Positions 7,247-8,143 of a stretch of 8,143 nt of DNA are shown piece after piece; within the stretch, counting starts at the first letter, position 1; every line of letters begins with the position of its first letter. Source of the DNA: an uncultured beta proteobacterium (lineage in GTDB: Bacteria; Pseudomonadota; Gammaproteobacteria; Burkholderiales; Burkholderiaceae_C); the NCBI GenBank assembly GCA_903834645.1, contig CAILKA010000286.1, positions 1 to 8,143 on the forward strand, read 5' to 3'. The position numbers and the translations under genes are program-made. The notes under the pieces are model-generated. The model saw only the letters and a program-made list of their open reading frames with translations. It was not told where the DNA came from and ran no database searches.

Positions 7247-7882
7247 ATGCTTCGTCTCGCATCCCTTCCCACGCTCGCCGGCCTCGCGCTGGCGGCCGCC
7301 TGCACCTGGCTGGCCCCCGACACCGCGCAGGCGGCGGCCACCGTCGGGCAGCCCGCCCCGGCCTTCACGCTGACCGACACGGCGGGCCGCACCGTTTCCC
7401 TGGCCGACTACAAGGGCCGCCACGTCGTGCTCGAGTGGGTCAACCCCGGCTGCCCCTTCGTGCAGAAGCACTACGACGCGGGCAACATGCAGGCCACGCA
7501 GAAGGGCGCGCTCGACCGCAACGTGGTGTGGCTCGCCATCAACTCCACCGCCACGAGCTCGCGCGACTACCTGGCGCCGGCCGCGCTGGCCGGCTGGATG
7601 GGCAACCATCGCGCGCCGGTCACGGCCACGCTGATGGACGCCGACGGCAAGGCCGGGCGCGCCTACGGGGCGCGCACGACGCCACACATGTACGTGATCG
7701 ACCCGCAGGGCAAGCTCATCTACGCGGGCGCGATCGACAGCCGCCCCACCGCCAACGCCGCCGACATCCGGGTGGCGACGAACCACGTGAACCAGGCGCT
7801 GGCCGACGCGCTGGCGGGGCGGCCGGTGGCCACTGCCGTCACGCAGCCCTACGGCTGCACGATCAAGTACGCGCCGCAGTGA
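7247..7882 (+). CDS. Exported thioredoxin-fold redoxin (AhpC/TSA-redoxin type)
   Basis: A 211-residue periplasmic protein of the redoxin/peroxiredoxin-like superfamily. A signal peptide (about 1-30, cleavage near AQA-A) is followed by the redoxin entry VGQPAPAFTLTDTAGRTVSLADYKGRHVVLEWVNPGCPFV. The active-site region is PGCPFV with a single cysteine, Cys69, in place of the thioredoxin CxxC. The cis-proline loop is TTPHMYVID (Pro146). A second cysteine, Cys204, lies in YGCTIKY next to the C-terminus and could pair with Cys69 (inference). Cys19 is within the signal peptide. It follows dsbD by 101 nt on the same strand, which suggests that it is reduced by that transporter. Peroxide reduction or thiol-disulfide exchange are both possible. 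Its last 20 bp overlap the converging glpD. Confidence 0.87.
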   Translation: MLRLASLPTLAGLALAAACTWLAPDTAQAAATVGQPAPAFTLTDTAGRTVSLADYKGRHVVLEWVNPGCPFVQKHYDAGNMQATQKGALDRNVVWLAINSTATSSRDYLAPAALAGWMGNHRAPVTATLMDADGKAGRAYGARTTPHMYVIDPQGKLIYAGAIDSRPTANAADIRVATNHVNQALADALAGRPVATAVTQPYGCTIKYAPQ

Positions 7883-8143
7883 GCCCCACGGCCGCGTAAC
7901 GCGCCGCCAGCGCGCGCAGCGCCGCCGCCGAGGCGGGCGCATCGAAGCGCGGACCGAGTTCGTCAGCCAGCACCTGCGCCACGTCGTCGGCGATGCGGCC
8001 GGCCTGCTGCGCATCCAGGAAGAGCAGCCGGCTGCGCCGCGCGAGCACGTCCTCGACGCTGCAGGCCATCTCGGCGCGCGCGGCAAAGCGCACCATCGCC
8101 TCGCTCAGGTTGCCGCGGCCGCTCTCGGCGTCGCGCGCGAGCC
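7863..8143 (-). CDS. glpD: Glycerol-3-phosphate dehydrogenase, C-terminal part (cut by window edge)
   Basis: The last 92 residues of the FAD-dependent, membrane-associated dehydrogenase that oxidises glycerol 3-phosphate to dihydroxyacetone phosphate and feeds the quinone pool. The visible part is the small C-terminal helical domain. VRFAARAEMACSVEDVLARRSRLLFLDA matches the family hallmark (EMARTVEDVLARR-type), followed by VAQVLADELG and a helical tail. The frame is open to the right edge, so the gene starts outside the window. The stop TGA (7863-7865 on the plus strand) lies inside the redoxin coding region, which gives a 20-bp tail-to-tail overlap. No catalytic or FAD-binding residues are in view, so the call rests on this domain alone. 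Confidence 0.85.
   Translation of the reverse strand, partial: LARDAESGRGNLSEAMVRFAARAEMACSVEDVLARRSRLLFLDAQQAGRIADDVAQVLADELGPRFDAPASAAALRALAARYAAVGLTAART

Noticed and set aside
6416..8086. 556-codon minus-strand frame opposite the dsbD end and the redoxin gene
   Set aside because: It reads antisense to two recognised genes and into glpD in the wrong frame; no conserved motif was seen.

Overview
The window is GC-rich DNA with dense gene packing and strong G/C third-position bias. The ATP synthase proteins (especially AtpB, AtpE and a four-helix AtpI) and the redox genes look like those of betaproteobacteria. My best guess is the order Burkholderiales, a relative of the Rubrivivax/Caldimonas/Comamonadaceae group. 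This placement comes from recognising the proteins, not from a search.

Left part (1-3457, minus strand): the promoter-proximal part of an F1Fo ATP synthase operon, in the order atpI-atpB-atpE-atpF-atpH-atpA. It reads right to left and atpA is cut by the window edge. A candidate promoter with a TATACT -10 box lies just upstream of atpI. Gaps are short (24, 78, 81, 1 and 13 nt). The two longer ones flank atpE, the multi-copy c subunit, whose leader carries a 25-nt pure pyrimidine run ahead of a good Shine-Dalgarno sequence. The c subunit has the residues of a proton-type ring, not a sodium-type ring.

Middle and right part (3586-7882, plus strand): three genes for cell-envelope proteins. The first is a lipoprotein metallo-beta-lactamase-fold hydrolase of the NAPE-PLD/UlaG-like type. 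The second is a full three-domain DsbD/ScsB-type transmembrane thiol reductase. The third is an exported thioredoxin-fold redoxin with one active-site-like cysteine and one cysteine near its C-terminus. The reductase and redoxin probably form a source-and-target pair that carries electrons from cytoplasmic thioredoxin to the periplasm. The hydrolase has no evident mechanistic link to them.

Right edge (7863-8143, minus strand): the C-terminal end of glycerol-3-phosphate dehydrogenase (glpD). It converges on the redoxin gene and overlaps its last 20 bp.

No RNA genes, insertion sequences, CRISPR arrays or prophage parts were seen, and no stretch over 300 bases lacks a gene. The region looks like core chromosome. 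The points most worth a second look are the atpE leader, the reductase-redoxin pair, the C-rich leader without a Shine-Dalgarno sequence before the redoxin gene, and the uncertain starts of the plus-strand genes.
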